DNA of 64,000 bases, taken from NCBI GenBank assembly GCA_002163245.1, contig MAAL01000110.1, forward strand, positions 62,001 to 126,000. Reading direction: 5' to 3'. Position numbers and translations under genes: made by a program. The notes under the pieces were generated by a model. It was not told the DNA's origin and ran no database searches. It saw only the letters and a list, made by a program, of their open reading frames with translations. This document shows positions 28,538 to 38,338 of the stretch, piece after piece (position 1 is the stretch's first letter; each line of letters opens with the position of its first letter). Source of the stretch: Gammaproteobacteria bacterium 42_54_T18. Lineage in GTDB: Bacteria; Pseudomonadota; Gammaproteobacteria; Pseudomonadales; Ketobacteraceae.

Positions 28538-28731
28538 AACCAAGCAATAACCCCCCTCACCCCGGCGTTCAAAACCACTGAATCAGCTGGGGGATTTGAC
28601 CTAAAGGCCGTACTTAACGTCTTAATACCTAGCCTTTTAATCGATGCTTTAGGGTATCAATTATGCCACTCTAAGCTACTATTACTGTATAAATATTTTT
28701 TACAGACCTTACTTTTTCAAACGTTAATTAT

Positions 28732-31101
28732 ATGCAGACAACCTTCCAAAAAAGCCTAGCCTCAAAGCTGCTGAGAATAGTGTTAGGTTTTTATTTTGTT
28801 ATCGCCATTACACTTACCTTGGTGCAGCTGGCACTCGAATTTAGGAATGAGAAACAACGCCTAGAAGAAGAGATCAGCAGTAAAGTCAACCTTTTTACCC
28901 CCGTCATCACGCAGGCCTTATGGAACTTTGATGATGAACAAATGGATATCACTGTTAATAGTATTCTAAAAACCGAGCTCATCATTGGTGTTGATATTTT
29001 TGATGACCAAGGGGAAAAAATATTATCGAAGTGGCATGACATCCCCATCAAAAAAGCTCAACCCAATTCAATAGCCCCCCAATCAGAAGAGGAAGGTGAT
29101 TTATATTCCTATAAACACCCATTGCAAGACCCCTCACTAAAAGACGGCCCACTTGGGCATGTGGTTGTTTATACTAGTTCCTCCATTGTTATCGAACGGG
29201 CTGCATACACATTCACCATAACTATCATTAATGCTATGATAAAAACCATTTGTCTGTGGCTTATTTTCTATCTAGTCCTCAAACATTTACTTGCTAAACC
29301 ACTTGGCAAGCTTACTGAAAAAATAAATCAACTCAACCCTGATATCAACACAAGCAACCTAGAAGGAGAGGTTGAACTTACCGATTTCGACGACAACACC
29401 ATCAGGCAAAACAATGAGCTTGGAAATCTCATTCAAAGCTTCTTCTCCATGCAAAGCGCCCTGAAAGAAAAAAACAATGCCATTATAAACTATCAGCAAC
29501 ATCTAGAAGAAATGGTAAACAAAAGAACTGAAGCAATACGACGCCTTAACGACCAACTCACCACCGTTTCTCAGGCAAAAACTGATTTCTTGGCTAACAT
29601 GAGCCATGAAATAAGAACACCAATGAACGGGGTATTTGGTGTTGCCGAACTGCTCAAGGATACCAATTTGGATGACAGCCAACACGAATACGTCCAAACA
29701 ATTCAGAATTCATGCCAGGCACTCATCACCGTTATCAATGACATACTAGACTTTTCAAAAATCGAATCTGGAAACCTCGATTTGGAAAACATTCCTTTCA
29801 ATTTGGAACAAATGATATTTGAGTGTGGATCTATATTCGCGCTAAAAGCTAGCGATCAAAATCTTAAATTTACAATCACTATTGAAAAAAACACACCAAC
29901 TGACATTTACGGAGACCCTACGCGACTACGACAAATCATTTTAAATTTATTAGGAAACGCATTCAAATTCACTGACATTGGAGCCATTGGCATCAGGGTC
30001 AGAAAAATCAATTTAGACAACAGGTGTCACGCTTTAAAAATTGAAATAAAAGATACTGGCATTGGCATATCAGAAGATGCCCAAAATAAATTATTCAAAA
30101 CATTTTCTCAAGCTGACAGCTCAACCACACGTAAATATGGTGGCACAGGGCTTGGACTTGCGATAAGTAAAAAACTAGTGACACTTATGGGCGGTAATAT
30201 TGGCATTGAAAGTCAGTTTGGCTTGGGCTCAGTTTTTTGGTTCTCCATCACATTAAACGAAGCATCCCCGCCTCCACCAACAAACAACCTAAACAACCTT
30301 GTTAACAAAAAATCTATCACCCTTTCTTTTGAGGATAGAGAACTGGAAGAGATCACCAAAGAAACATTATCGTCATACGAGGTTGAAGTTGGCAGCATAG
30401 ATTCCGATGCGCTAAGCAGCTTAGCTAACTCGTCACTAGCGTCTATCGACAAACCCAACATCCTCATTATCGAGGAAGGTTTACTATCAGAAAACCTCAT
30501 AGAGAAACTGTCCAACAACAAGAACATTACCGACACTCTACTAATTTATTGCCACAGTCTTGACACTGCATCAAGATTAAGCAAATTAACGTTTGCAATG
30601 CCTCACAGGGTCATACAACCCCCACTCAGTGCGTATGCGCTCAAACAAGGTTTAGCATCGATTTTAAACAACACCAAAACCAAAAAATACAAAAAAACAA
30701 CCGTATCTGCGGTTCATTTAAACGTACTAGTTGCAGAAGACAACCCAGTCAATCAAATTGTGATGAAAGGGGCGCTTAAAAAACTAGGTATTACCCCCGA
30801 TGTCAAAAACAATGGTTTAGAGGCATTACATCAATATACTAGCGATGAAAAGACATACGACCTTATTCTTATGGACTGTGAAATGCCTGAACTAGATGGT
30901 TGGAATGCAGCACAAAAAATAAGAAACATTGAAAAACCAGCGCCCCACCTAGAAAAACTTGTCATCATCGCGGTCTCTGCACATGCTATCGAATCACAAA
31001 AACAAAAAGCCTTTGACTATGGTATGGATGATTTCTTAACAAAACCCTTCTCTCAAGCAGAGCTAAAAACAATCCTTAAAAAGCACAACATCCTTGAGTA
31101 A
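28732..31101 (+). CDS. Hybrid sensor histidine kinase with two receiver modules
   Basis: The 789-aa inner-membrane kinase has TM1 at about 14-34, a periplasmic sensor of about 120 residues, TM2 at about 160-185, a HAMP-like linker, a coiled coil, HisKA with H292 in FLANMSHEIRTPMNG, and HATPase_c with the DTGIGI and GGTGLGLAI blocks. A degenerate receiver (about 520-640) lacks the acceptor Asp. The final receiver has D715 in LILMDCEMP and K771. The signal and the downstream regulator are unknown and no partner gene adjoins. Domain order resembles BarA-type hybrids without the Hpt domain. Confidence 0.92.
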   Translation: MQTTFQKSLASKLLRIVLGFYFVIAITLTLVQLALEFRNEKQRLEEEISSKVNLFTPVITQALWNFDDEQMDITVNSILKTELIIGVDIFDDQGEKILSKWHDIPIKKAQPNSIAPQSEEEGDLYSYKHPLQDPSLKDGPLGHVVVYTSSSIVIERAAYTFTITIINAMIKTICLWLIFYLVLKHLLAKPLGKLTEKINQLNPDINTSNLEGEVELTDFDDNTIRQNNELGNLIQSFFSMQSALKEKNNAIINYQQHLEEMVNKRTEAIRRLNDQLTTVSQAKTDFLANMSHEIRTPMNGVFGVAELLKDTNLDDSQHEYVQTIQNSCQALITVINDILDFSKIESGNLDLENIPFNLEQMIFECGSIFALKASDQNLKFTITIEKNTPTDIYGDPTRLRQIILNLLGNAFKFTDIGAIGIRVRKINLDNRCHALKIEIKDTGIGISEDAQNKLFKTFSQADSSTTRKYGGTGLGLAISKKLVTLMGGNIGIESQFGLGSVFWFSITLNEASPPPPTNNLNNLVNKKSITLSFEDRELEEITKETLSSYEVEVGSIDSDALSSLANSSLASIDKPNILIIEEGLLSENLIEKLSNNKNITDTLLIYCHSLDTASRLSKLTFAMPHRVIQPPLSAYALKQGLASILNNTKTKKYKKTTVSAVHLNVLVAEDNPVNQIVMKGALKKLGITPDVKNNGLEALHQYTSDEKTYDLILMDCEMPELDGWNAAQKIRNIEKPAPHLEKLVIIAVSAHAIESQKQKAFDYGMDDFLTKPFSQAELKTILKKHNILE

Positions 31102-31141
31102 GCAAACAGACATCAGAATAAAAAAACTATTGATCGCAAAG

Positions 31142-31498
31142 TCACAATCCCTTTACACAGGCTCCCCACTTTTCATAGTCAGTATTTTCCCCTTCATATA
31201 CTTCGAACCCAGCAAGGAACCATCCATCATCTACTAATGGCTTTATCCATCTCAACTCTGCTGTAAGAAAAAACTCTTCTCCCGTTGAGAATCGCACGCA
31301 TAAGTCCATCACAGTCCCCTCAGCGATACGTTCACTAACATACAGCTTCATTCCCAGTTTCGACAGGTCCACCGTTTCGCAACTGATGATTTTATCGATA
31401 TACTCGCCATTAGCATTTTGCATTGTCAACTCAATCAGTACATCCTCACGCTTTGCCTTACGTTTTACTATACGTTTATCATCGTCATGATCACTCAT
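31142..31498 (-). CDS. PilZ-domain protein
   Basis: This 118-aa protein has a basic N-terminal RxxxR (R13/R17) and a DxSxxG motif (D44, S46, G49), the full PilZ cyclic di-GMP site. It ends with the WFLAGFEVYEG strand typical of the domain. The gene follows the DUF1631 gene after only four bases, so the two are almost certainly co-transcribed. It is distinct in sequence from the PilZ protein at 10801. Confidence 0.85.
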   Translation of the reverse strand: MSDHDDDKRIVKRKAKREDVLIELTMQNANGEYIDKIISCETVDLSKLGMKLYVSERIAEGTVMDLCVRFSTGEEFFLTAELRWIKPLVDDGWFLAGFEVYEGENTDYEKWGACVKGL

Positions 31499-31502
31499 AA
31501 TA

Positions 31503-33428
31503 TTACCTGCTTACTTTTTGTATGTTACGCACAACTTTTTCTAAAGCGCTACTAAACTGTATGCCATTATCAACAATACTGATCTCACCCAACGCAACGG
31601 CATTAACAAATCGTGGCCGATCAAGCTCTAACTGCTTTATTCCCAACCGGTTTACAAAAATATACTTATTACCCCCTTTAACAACAACAGCAAGCTTAAG
31701 GCGCACCTCCGCATCTAGTGACACACCAAAAACACCAGGGACCAAAACAATCCAACCACCAACCTGCAAGTCATTTAGAGCCCTTGCAGAAGCTTGAAGT
31801 TCCTCTTCTGACGGTTCAACCACAGGTTCAGAGTCTTCTTCAACACTCAGCCTACCCTCAACAACTTCGGGCAACCGATCCTCTTTGTCGTCTTGGGGTT
31901 TTAATATTAATGCAGCGCTACCTTTAACCATATCAGGTACCTGTGCATCGTCATTTTCTTCCTGTGCTTCGTCGCTATCACTTAATAGCCTATCTTTTAA
32001 AATGACCTCAGCCGTATCCTCCTCTTCTCGTTCCGGTTCCACTTCCTTTTTAGGAAGGGGCTCCTTAAGGATAAGAGAGAGGTCATAAAATGCATGTTCA
32101 AGAAAGTCATCGACCCACAAGCCTTTACCTATCAATTTCAGCGTACCTTGGGAGAGGCCCGCTTCTAATTCTTCTCTTGTTTTTTTTGCAATTTTCTGAC
32201 CAGATTGATTGATAAAGATCCAGGGCGCATCCCCATCCGATTTAACCGTAAGTCGACAGGCTTCAATCGTTTTCCGAGCCGTCACTATCCGCACCCAATC
32301 ACCAACGTCTAGTTCACTAAGCGAGTTACATACTCCACTCGCGGTAACCTTCCTTTCATAAACGTCAACCACTTTCGACTCTAAGGCGAGAGGTATAAAT
32401 TTTTCAGACTCTGGTATCGCTCCGGCAACCAAGGCAGTTGCAATTAGCTCAAAGGACTCCATTGCATCTTCGGGCGACCTGTCTTTGATGCAGTCAGCTA
32501 TAAGCAACCTTACCGATTTCATCATTGTTGGCAAGAATCGCTGGTATTTCTCAATGCTATTTGCATCGGCGCAAGCGCTATAAAAGGAAGCCATTGACTC
32601 CGTTAGCCCTACTGCTCGTTTCCAACGAGCCCCCTGATCACCATCCTCAATCGATATGATTCGTAAAACATTTCGCCAAACATCAACAACAAACCCTGTC
32701 ATCAACTCTGGCTGATCGGTACCAGAAAAACATCTATTTATAAGATCCACAACTCTAGGTTCAGCAACCACCTTCTTGTTTTTGCTGGATTCTGAGCGAA
32801 CAACTTTTTCCTGCACCAATTCTAAACGCTGCTGATTTCCAGCAAACCACGTCTGCGCATCAATACATACGGTATTTACCACGCCGGTGTCAGCTTCGTA
32901 TTTTAAAACGATTTTTTCTACAAACCCCGCCAACGCCACCCGCATTGGGTCATCCGTACTATTTGGTGATGATATTAAGGTTAAAGTAAGATTATTTAGA
33001 AATTTTCTCGCAATATTTCTTGGCGAAAACAGAAATGACAAATCCTGAGTAATTAATTTTAATACCGGGATTTTAGTTTTTACAATTAGCTCCCAAGCTT
33101 CACTGTCGAAACGCCCCTTTTCTAGCATCTCATCAAACATGGCATCAACTAAATTCACTGTCCCCAAATCAAGGCGTGAGATAAAGCTACTATCGGGGCC
33201 CGAATAATACCGATGAATTACCGATTTCAAGCTAGCTTTGGTGTACGGCGACCCCTTAATATTGCTCTGCAACTCAGACAAGCAGGACAAAAAAGACTTT
33301 TGCATTGCAGCACTACGCTGAGCAGCAACATTAAATAAAGAGAAGTCAGTACCAGATACATGGCGCTCCAATAAATCAACAACCACTCGTGCGCCTAGTT
33401 TAAGTGGGGGTATTTGATCAGCTATCAT
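31503..33428 (-). CDS. DUF1631-family protein with duplicated C-terminal module
   Basis: This large helical cytoplasmic protein of 641 aa matches the DUF1631 family, which is found in Pseudomonas and relatives with unknown biochemical role. A SPRNIARKFLNNL segment corresponds to the family's HPARxLLN block. Two copies of a beta-rich module follow, one at about 370-445 (VGDWVRI, then WIFINQSGQK) and one at about 555-630 (VGGWIVL, then YIFVNRLGIK), separated by a very acidic linker. The modules look like divergent PilZ-type barrels. The next gene encodes a true PilZ protein, so a cyclic di-GMP-linked function is likely but not shown. Confidence 0.75.
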   Translation of the reverse strand: MIADQIPPLKLGARVVVDLLERHVSGTDFSLFNVAAQRSAAMQKSFLSCLSELQSNIKGSPYTKASLKSVIHRYYSGPDSSFISRLDLGTVNLVDAMFDEMLEKGRFDSEAWELIVKTKIPVLKLITQDLSFLFSPRNIARKFLNNLTLTLISSPNSTDDPMRVALAGFVEKIVLKYEADTGVVNTVCIDAQTWFAGNQQRLELVQEKVVRSESSKNKKVVAEPRVVDLINRCFSGTDQPELMTGFVVDVWRNVLRIISIEDGDQGARWKRAVGLTESMASFYSACADANSIEKYQRFLPTMMKSVRLLIADCIKDRSPEDAMESFELIATALVAGAIPESEKFIPLALESKVVDVYERKVTASGVCNSLSELDVGDWVRIVTARKTIEACRLTVKSDGDAPWIFINQSGQKIAKKTREELEAGLSQGTLKLIGKGLWVDDFLEHAFYDLSLILKEPLPKKEVEPEREEEDTAEVILKDRLLSDSDEAQEENDDAQVPDMVKGSAALILKPQDDKEDRLPEVVEGRLSVEEDSEPVVEPSEEELQASARALNDLQVGGWIVLVPGVFGVSLDAEVRLKLAVVVKGGNKYIFVNRLGIKQLELDRPRFVNAVALGEISIVDNGIQFSSALEKVVRNIQKVSR

Positions 33429-33437
33429 TTCAGTTGA

Positions 33438-34214
33438 TCACCGAAACTTTGCCACCACCTCTCCTTTTTTAAAAACAATCAGTTCACCTTTTTTCATTAT
33501 GTTCCACTCTTCATTGGTCGTAAGTGGCGCGGTTGCTACAACTGAAACAACATCATGAGGTGTAGTTTCATCTTTAAAATTTATTTGTACATCGTCATCT
33601 TTTAACTCTGCCACACCAAAAGGCGCTCGACGGGTAATCCAACAAAGCTTTGTAGAGCAATAACAATACAAATAGTTTGAATCACTCATCAACACATTAA
33701 ACACGCCATATTCGGAAATTTCATTTAAGATGCCGTGCATTTCTTTATGCAATGCAGCTTGACCTCTTGGGCGCTTAACATACACTTCTTTTAGTTGATC
33801 CAATAAATAGCATAGCGCAAATTCACTATCCGTTGAGCCTACAGGGCGATAATGTATAAGCTCTTTCTTTTTAATCCCTTTTAATTGGCCATTATGAGCA
33901 TAAACCCAAGGCAGCCCCCACAATTCTCGTGTGAATGGATGGGTGTTCTCTAAAGCCACTCTACCCGAGTTGGCTTGTCGTATATGACTTACAACAACAT
34001 GGCTTTTGATCGGGTAATGTTTAACAAACTTTGCAATCTCCGAATCAGAACTGGCATCAACGTCCTTAAACTCCCTCACACCTTTGCCTTCAAAAAAAGC
34101 GATCCCCCAGCCGTCTTTATGAGGCCCTGTGCACCCTCCCCTTTGCATCAAGCCTGAAAAGCTAAAACAGATATCCGTCGGCACATTTGCACTCATCCCA
34201 AGCAGCTCACACAT
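33438..34214 (-). CDS. Class II glutamine amidotransferase (YafJ-like)
   Basis: The 258-aa protein begins MCELLGM, where Cys2 becomes the N-terminal nucleophile after Met removal. This fixes the start at the ATG at 34214 and rules out the TTG at 34220. GGCTGPHKDGWGIAFF and HIRQANSG are the usual glutaminase blocks, and NGQLKG supplies the oxyanion side. The family releases ammonia from glutamine or hydrolyses a gamma-glutamyl compound. Stand-alone copies such as YafJ have no firm substrate. It sits in the long minus-strand array between the HIT gene and DUF1631. Confidence 0.9.
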   Translation of the reverse strand: MCELLGMSANVPTDICFSFSGLMQRGGCTGPHKDGWGIAFFEGKGVREFKDVDASSDSEIAKFVKHYPIKSHVVVSHIRQANSGRVALENTHPFTRELWGLPWVYAHNGQLKGIKKKELIHYRPVGSTDSEFALCYLLDQLKEVYVKRPRGQAALHKEMHGILNEISEYGVFNVLMSDSNYLYCYCSTKLCWITRRAPFGVAELKDDDVQINFKDETTPHDVVSVVATAPLTTNEEWNIMKKGELIVFKKGEVVAKFR

Positions 34215-34256
34215 AACCAACCCCCAATACTACAACCCCCTCCCTTCCATTGAAAT

Positions 34257-34742
34257 TCATGCTCTATCCGCTGAAGTTAATACTGATGTTATCTGCCTAG
34301 GCATATGCGTTTTGATGTCTTTAGCGATTAATGCCAGTCGCCTTCGTTTTGCAGCTACGCCAAAAAAATTATTGTAACGAGAAACAAAGGAAAATAGTGC
34401 CTTATGAAGATCCGCTCCTGACCTTGGCAGCACATGAAGATGAACATGAGGAACATGCTGATTTGCGTCAGGGCCATCGTTTATAAAAAAATTCTGAGCT
34501 TTACACTTAAGCCCTGATTCAGCTTGGGCCAGGGCTACCGCCGCGCCTAACTCAAACAAATGTGAACGCATTTTCGGGGATAGCTGCAGAATTGAAACAT
34601 GATGTTCCTTTGGTATCACAAGAACATGGCCTGGGCGCATGGGGTACAAATCCATAAACGCTAGAGAGAATTCATCTTCATACACAGTGGTTACCGGTAG
34701 GTTCCCTCGAAGTATTTCGCAAAATATGCACTCTGAAGACAT
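34257..34742 (-). CDS. HIT-family nucleotide hydrolase/transferase
   Basis: The protein is 161 aa with the histidine triad H99, H101 and H103 in PHVHLHVLPR and an N-terminal ECIFCEI zinc-like pair. HIT proteins hydrolyse or transfer nucleotide mono- and diphosphates such as AMP-lysine or Ap4A. The ATG at 34742 has AAGAGG six bases upstream and is preferred over the ATG 15 bases before it. The C-terminus extends about 50 residues beyond the triad and is basic. Confidence 0.88.
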   Translation of the reverse strand: MSSECIFCEILRGNLPVTTVYEDEFSLAFMDLYPMRPGHVLVIPKEHHVSILQLSPKMRSHLFELGAAVALAQAESGLKCKAQNFFINDGPDANQHVPHVHLHVLPRSGADLHKALFSFVSRYNNFFGVAAKRRRLALIAKDIKTHMPRQITSVLTSADRA

Positions 34743-34811
34743 AAGGGGCCTCTTCATCAAATATCAGGATAAGAAGGCGCGAAGTGTAAGCGCATTTTTT
34801 AAGGCCGTCCA

Positions 34812-37310
34812 CTACTCCTCAGGGCTATCCAATTGAAACTCATCATTTACAAAAGGGTCCTTCTTGTCTTTTTCTGTTTCTGAATCGCCCGAAACAGCTT
34901 CCTCTTGTTCACTTAACATGACGTCTAATTCATCAAGGCCATCAAGTGCATCACCCACTTCCTCATCAAGCTCATCAAATTCATCATCAATTTCTATGAA
35001 TTCGTCGTCGTCTAGCTCCATAGGATCCGCTGTATTCACATAGGCATTATCCTCTTCCTCTGTTGGTTGTGGCTCAAGAGTATCCGGGGCCACTACAGGT
35101 TTTTGCGGCTGAATTTGCGTAACCGTTAACTCCTCAGTGGTAGCCGTATTACCTGAGGACCTCATGATGGTTTGTTCTTCGTCACCTCCGCCTTCCGTTG
35201 GTTTAGCTACTGCTGGGGCTACTTTACTTATCGCGTCAGCTCTTGTTTTTTGAGCCTTCATTATGTCCTGCTCATTTGCCAACTCTGATGCATCTTGATT
35301 ATTGGCCATTTTTCGATACAAGAAAAACCCACCCCCAAGCAGAATCAGATTAGCTAGCATAAAAGCCCCTCCCAATACAAGAATATTAAGCTCTTCTTCT
35401 GGCGCATCCTCCGTAGCTTCCTCAGTGATCACAGCCTCAGATTCTACTGGCACCTCTACTGGCACCTCTATTGGCACCTCTACTTCAGGCGCAGATTCTT
35501 CCACTGCTGTTTCAATAACGTCTAATGCAGGGAGTTCTTCTGGAACAACATCATCTATGAATTCAGCTTCTTCGATCTCTTCATCTATGCTCAGGTCGAC
35601 ATCCAGCATTTCATCAGTTAACTCGTCATCCATGAAACTCACATCATCCGTCAAGCCTGTGTCGCTATGGTCAATACGGTAAGGCCCCTGTACAAGCTCA
35701 AAAGGTTTGCCGTTAACAGATATACCATTAACTTTAACCAGTACCTGATACATGCCAAGCCCGCCAAAAGCAGGCACTCCCAATCGCCACTCACCATTAT
35801 TCTCGGGCATTGCTGAGCTTACTTGCTTCTCTCCATTAGGCGCCTGAATTTGCGCCAATATCTCTAATTTGTCCACGTCTAACAAGGCAACTTTGGGAGT
35901 AATTCTTAGAAAATGCTCGGCCAGTGCATCACCACCTGATGATGCCACATCTATATCTAATACGTCCGTATGCACCGTCATCTGATGGGTACGCTTTCGT
36001 CGGAAGGTTTTTCCGTCCACCAAAATATTAAACTCATGCTTACCATCAGTCAGCGTACGCCCCAGCTTAGCGGAATACACTCCATCCTTAGGCAAGATAG
36101 CTCCCCCTTTTTTGTTTTTCGATAAAGCCCCCTCAAAAAGTTCACCCGCGCTTGTGCGTTGACTAAAGGTAATATCCATGAGCTTCAGAAAATCAGGGTT
36201 AGTCAAAGCACTTCCTTGCTCACTCAAATACATGCGCATTGTGACCCGCTCACCTTCTATCACATTGTCCGGTAAACCTTTAACGATAAGGTTAAGATCA
36301 CTTACCACAGTAACTCTATTGCCATTACCTATATCAGCCTCAAGCTTCCACGTGCCTGACCTAGGCGCTTGAACAGTAATCAAATCGTATCGTTTATCAT
36401 TAAACCAATTGATACGTTTTCCAGAACGTTTATAACTGTATTTCTTCCCTCTCGGATCAATCAGTTTTGTTACTGGGCTTCCAGGCTTGCGAAAAATTAG
36501 TGCTGTAAACTCATCAACTGTTTTATCAATATCAAATGCATTGCCTTCTAATGGCACTTGTTCTGGAGCATTCGCTTTATCTGATGCCTCAACAAAAATT
36601 TCCAGCAGCTCATCAGCATCACGAGCAATAGAGAAGCTACCTCCTGTATCCACCCCCAGAGTTCGCAAAAATTCTAAATCGGCACTTTCGGACAGAGCAA
36701 CACTGTGAATCTTAAAACCTGCCCGCCTCAGCGACGGTACAACCTGAGAGAGTATTCTTTGTTTTTCTTTTTCATTTTCTGCACGATTCTTTGAGATATC
36801 GACCTTACCATCCGACAGCAAAACAATGGTCTTGTCCCAATTTGGATCCGACTCAGTTTGATTGAGTGATGCTTTTTCTAACGCCAACCCAATATTGGTA
36901 TACAGAGCAACGGAATTAATAAGATCAGTCTGTTTTATAGCGCCTTTTCGCCACTCAGTTGTAACGTCTTTATGAGGCACTAGCATGTTCACATATTGAC
37001 CAAATGTCCAAACACCAAATCGATCACCCTCTTTCGCGAGGTTTAACATCAACTGAACAGCCGGAATCCTTAGATTGCTTGGGTCAGTCTTTTTCATACT
37101 ACCGGATATATCAATAACGACTCGCATATCCGTTTTTGCAGTGGCCGCATACAGCTCATTCGGCACAGCCACACAGCATGCTAGAAAGAACACTGTCGAT
37201 TTAAACACAACCCACAGCGGCGCATCCGGCATTTTCAGCAATGACACGCTCTTAAGCACCTGATACAAAGAGAACCGGGCAAAAATTGGGCTAAATAGAA
37301 TATTCGCCAT
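34812..37310 (-). CDS. Large vWA-domain membrane protein with acidic cytoplasmic tail
   Basis: The protein is 832 aa. An N-terminal hydrophobic segment (about 35-55) leads to a von Willebrand A domain with the intact metal site DISGS (D67, S69, S71). Beta-rich Ig-like segments follow, then an acidic Val-Glu-Pro repeat stretch, one transmembrane helix (about 650-675) and a very acidic tail of about 160 residues. It resembles the gammaproteobacterial family modelled as TIGR03503, of unknown function. The start at 37310 has AGGA four bases upstream. A small membrane protein gene precedes it. A role in periplasmic adhesion or complex assembly is possible but unproven. Confidence 0.8.
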   Translation of the reverse strand: MANILFSPIFARFSLYQVLKSVSLLKMPDAPLWVVFKSTVFFLACCVAVPNELYAATAKTDMRVVIDISGSMKKTDPSNLRIPAVQLMLNLAKEGDRFGVWTFGQYVNMLVPHKDVTTEWRKGAIKQTDLINSVALYTNIGLALEKASLNQTESDPNWDKTIVLLSDGKVDISKNRAENEKEKQRILSQVVPSLRRAGFKIHSVALSESADLEFLRTLGVDTGGSFSIARDADELLEIFVEASDKANAPEQVPLEGNAFDIDKTVDEFTALIFRKPGSPVTKLIDPRGKKYSYKRSGKRINWFNDKRYDLITVQAPRSGTWKLEADIGNGNRVTVVSDLNLIVKGLPDNVIEGERVTMRMYLSEQGSALTNPDFLKLMDITFSQRTSAGELFEGALSKNKKGGAILPKDGVYSAKLGRTLTDGKHEFNILVDGKTFRRKRTHQMTVHTDVLDIDVASSGGDALAEHFLRITPKVALLDVDKLEILAQIQAPNGEKQVSSAMPENNGEWRLGVPAFGGLGMYQVLVKVNGISVNGKPFELVQGPYRIDHSDTGLTDDVSFMDDELTDEMLDVDLSIDEEIEEAEFIDDVVPEELPALDVIETAVEESAPEVEVPIEVPVEVPVESEAVITEEATEDAPEEELNILVLGGAFMLANLILLGGGFFLYRKMANNQDASELANEQDIMKAQKTRADAISKVAPAVAKPTEGGGDEEQTIMRSSGNTATTEELTVTQIQPQKPVVAPDTLEPQPTEEEDNAYVNTADPMELDDDEFIEIDDEFDELDEEVGDALDGLDELDVMLSEQEEAVSGDSETEKDKKDPFVNDEFQLDSPEE

Positions 37311-37466
37311 ACAATCCTGCAAAAGAAAATGAAGTAGTTTTAGCTTCCTCCTTTATGTATAGCAGGTTTAACCTTGGTTTCCTTATTTTTAACTGAGAAA
37401 TATCAGGTAACCAATTGATTTTTATTGACCTAAGAGCAGCCTAAATGAAGACAGACTCCCTTAGAG

Positions 37467-37808
37467 CTAACGATATTTCTTATTCAAAAGGTGCTCAGCA
37501 GTCAATAACAATACAACAACCATCAACGATACAGATAGAGGAAACAACGCCCGATACATCGCAGCGCCTTCAGCACCCTTTTGCAATGTGGCATCAAAAA
37601 CACCCACAAACAATGCCGGCGCCAATCTAGGCTCTCCGACGCTAACCGTCCACGGAGTAAGCAACAAAGCCAACAGCACACCAATAGCTACTTTTTTTAC
37701 AACAACAAAATCCAAGAGGCTTAACGCTCTCCACACTGTTGTCACAACACCAAAAGTAGCAATAATGTACACGAACCAAGCTACATGATATTCAGTTTCT
37801 GTTAGCAT
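37467..37808 (-). CDS. Small membrane protein, three predicted TM helices
   Basis: The 113-aa protein is strongly hydrophobic, with likely membrane helices at about 9-26, 38-56 and 86-105, a short loop rich in Ala/Gly and a basic C-terminus (KKYR). I do not recognise a family. It lies in the minus-strand array, upstream of the vWA membrane protein by 156 bases and downstream of ycgN. A membrane partner role for the vWA protein is possible from position only. Confidence 0.65.
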   Translation of the reverse strand: MLTETEYHVAWFVYIIATFGVVTTVWRALSLLDFVVVKKVAIGVLLALLLTPWTVSVGEPRLAPALFVGVFDATLQKGAEGAAMYRALFPLSVSLMVVVLLLTAEHLLNKKYR

Positions 37809-37895
37809 TATTTTTCATATCCATGTTAAAAGTCTTAAGCCGCAAAAGGTTTTATACAGCGTCATTTTCACCATTTCGCCACCCACAATCGCGAT

Positions 37896-38336
37896 TTAGC
37901 AATCTACCCAATGAATAATGTGCTCTTCCCAATCAGCCTCTGCCACCTGGTTATCCGGTATTACTCGCCCCTGAATAGACACACCCGCTTCAAAGACACT
38001 TTCTTGTCGCCCAGACACCAGTGGATGCCATGATGCCAGGCCTCTGCCTTCCGCCAAACGCCTGTATGCACAACTATAAGGCAACCAATGAAATTCAGGG
38101 ATATCTTTTAGCTCCAGCTTAACGCAATCAGGAACTCTCACACTTCGATTGGGGTAATCTGTACAAGAACACGTCGACTGCTCAAGCAAATGGCACACAA
38201 GCTCAGTATAGTAAACTTCGCCTGTATCCTCGTCTTCCAATTTTTGCAAACAACACAGAGCACAACCATCACACAGAGACTCCCATTCATTAGGCGTCAT
38301 ATCTGACAGTTGTTTACTTTCCCAAAATGGTTTCAT
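37896..38336 (-). CDS. ycgN: YcgN family cysteine-cluster protein
   Basis: The 146-aa protein matches YcgN (UPF0260/YkgJ-like). It begins FWESKQLSDMTPNEWESLCDGCALCC and has further conserved Cys residues (CTDYPNR, DC, SCAYR) that could bind a metal cluster. The LPYSCAYR and WHPLVSG blocks are typical. The function is unknown in any organism. It starts two bases after the ycgL stop, a pairing conserved in many gammaproteobacteria. Confidence 0.93.
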   Translation of the reverse strand: MKPFWESKQLSDMTPNEWESLCDGCALCCLQKLEDEDTGEVYYTELVCHLLEQSTCSCTDYPNRSVRVPDCVKLELKDIPEFHWLPYSCAYRRLAEGRGLASWHPLVSGRQESVFEAGVSIQGRVIPDNQVAEADWEEHIIHWVDC

Positions 38337-38338
38337 TC

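Noticed and set aside
34257-34377. Plus-strand frames at the HIT/amidotransferase junction
   Set aside because: They overlap well-supported minus-strand genes and match no family.
35430-35500. Short direct repeats of GGCACCTCTA
   Set aside because: They encode a Val-Glu-Val-Pro repeat in the vWA protein's linker. They are coding low complexity, not CRISPR or a mobile element.
35302-35682. 126-aa Ser/Thr-rich ORF opposite the vWA gene
   Set aside because: Its low-complexity sequence is the reverse of the acidic Glu/Val/Pro-rich region of the real gene.
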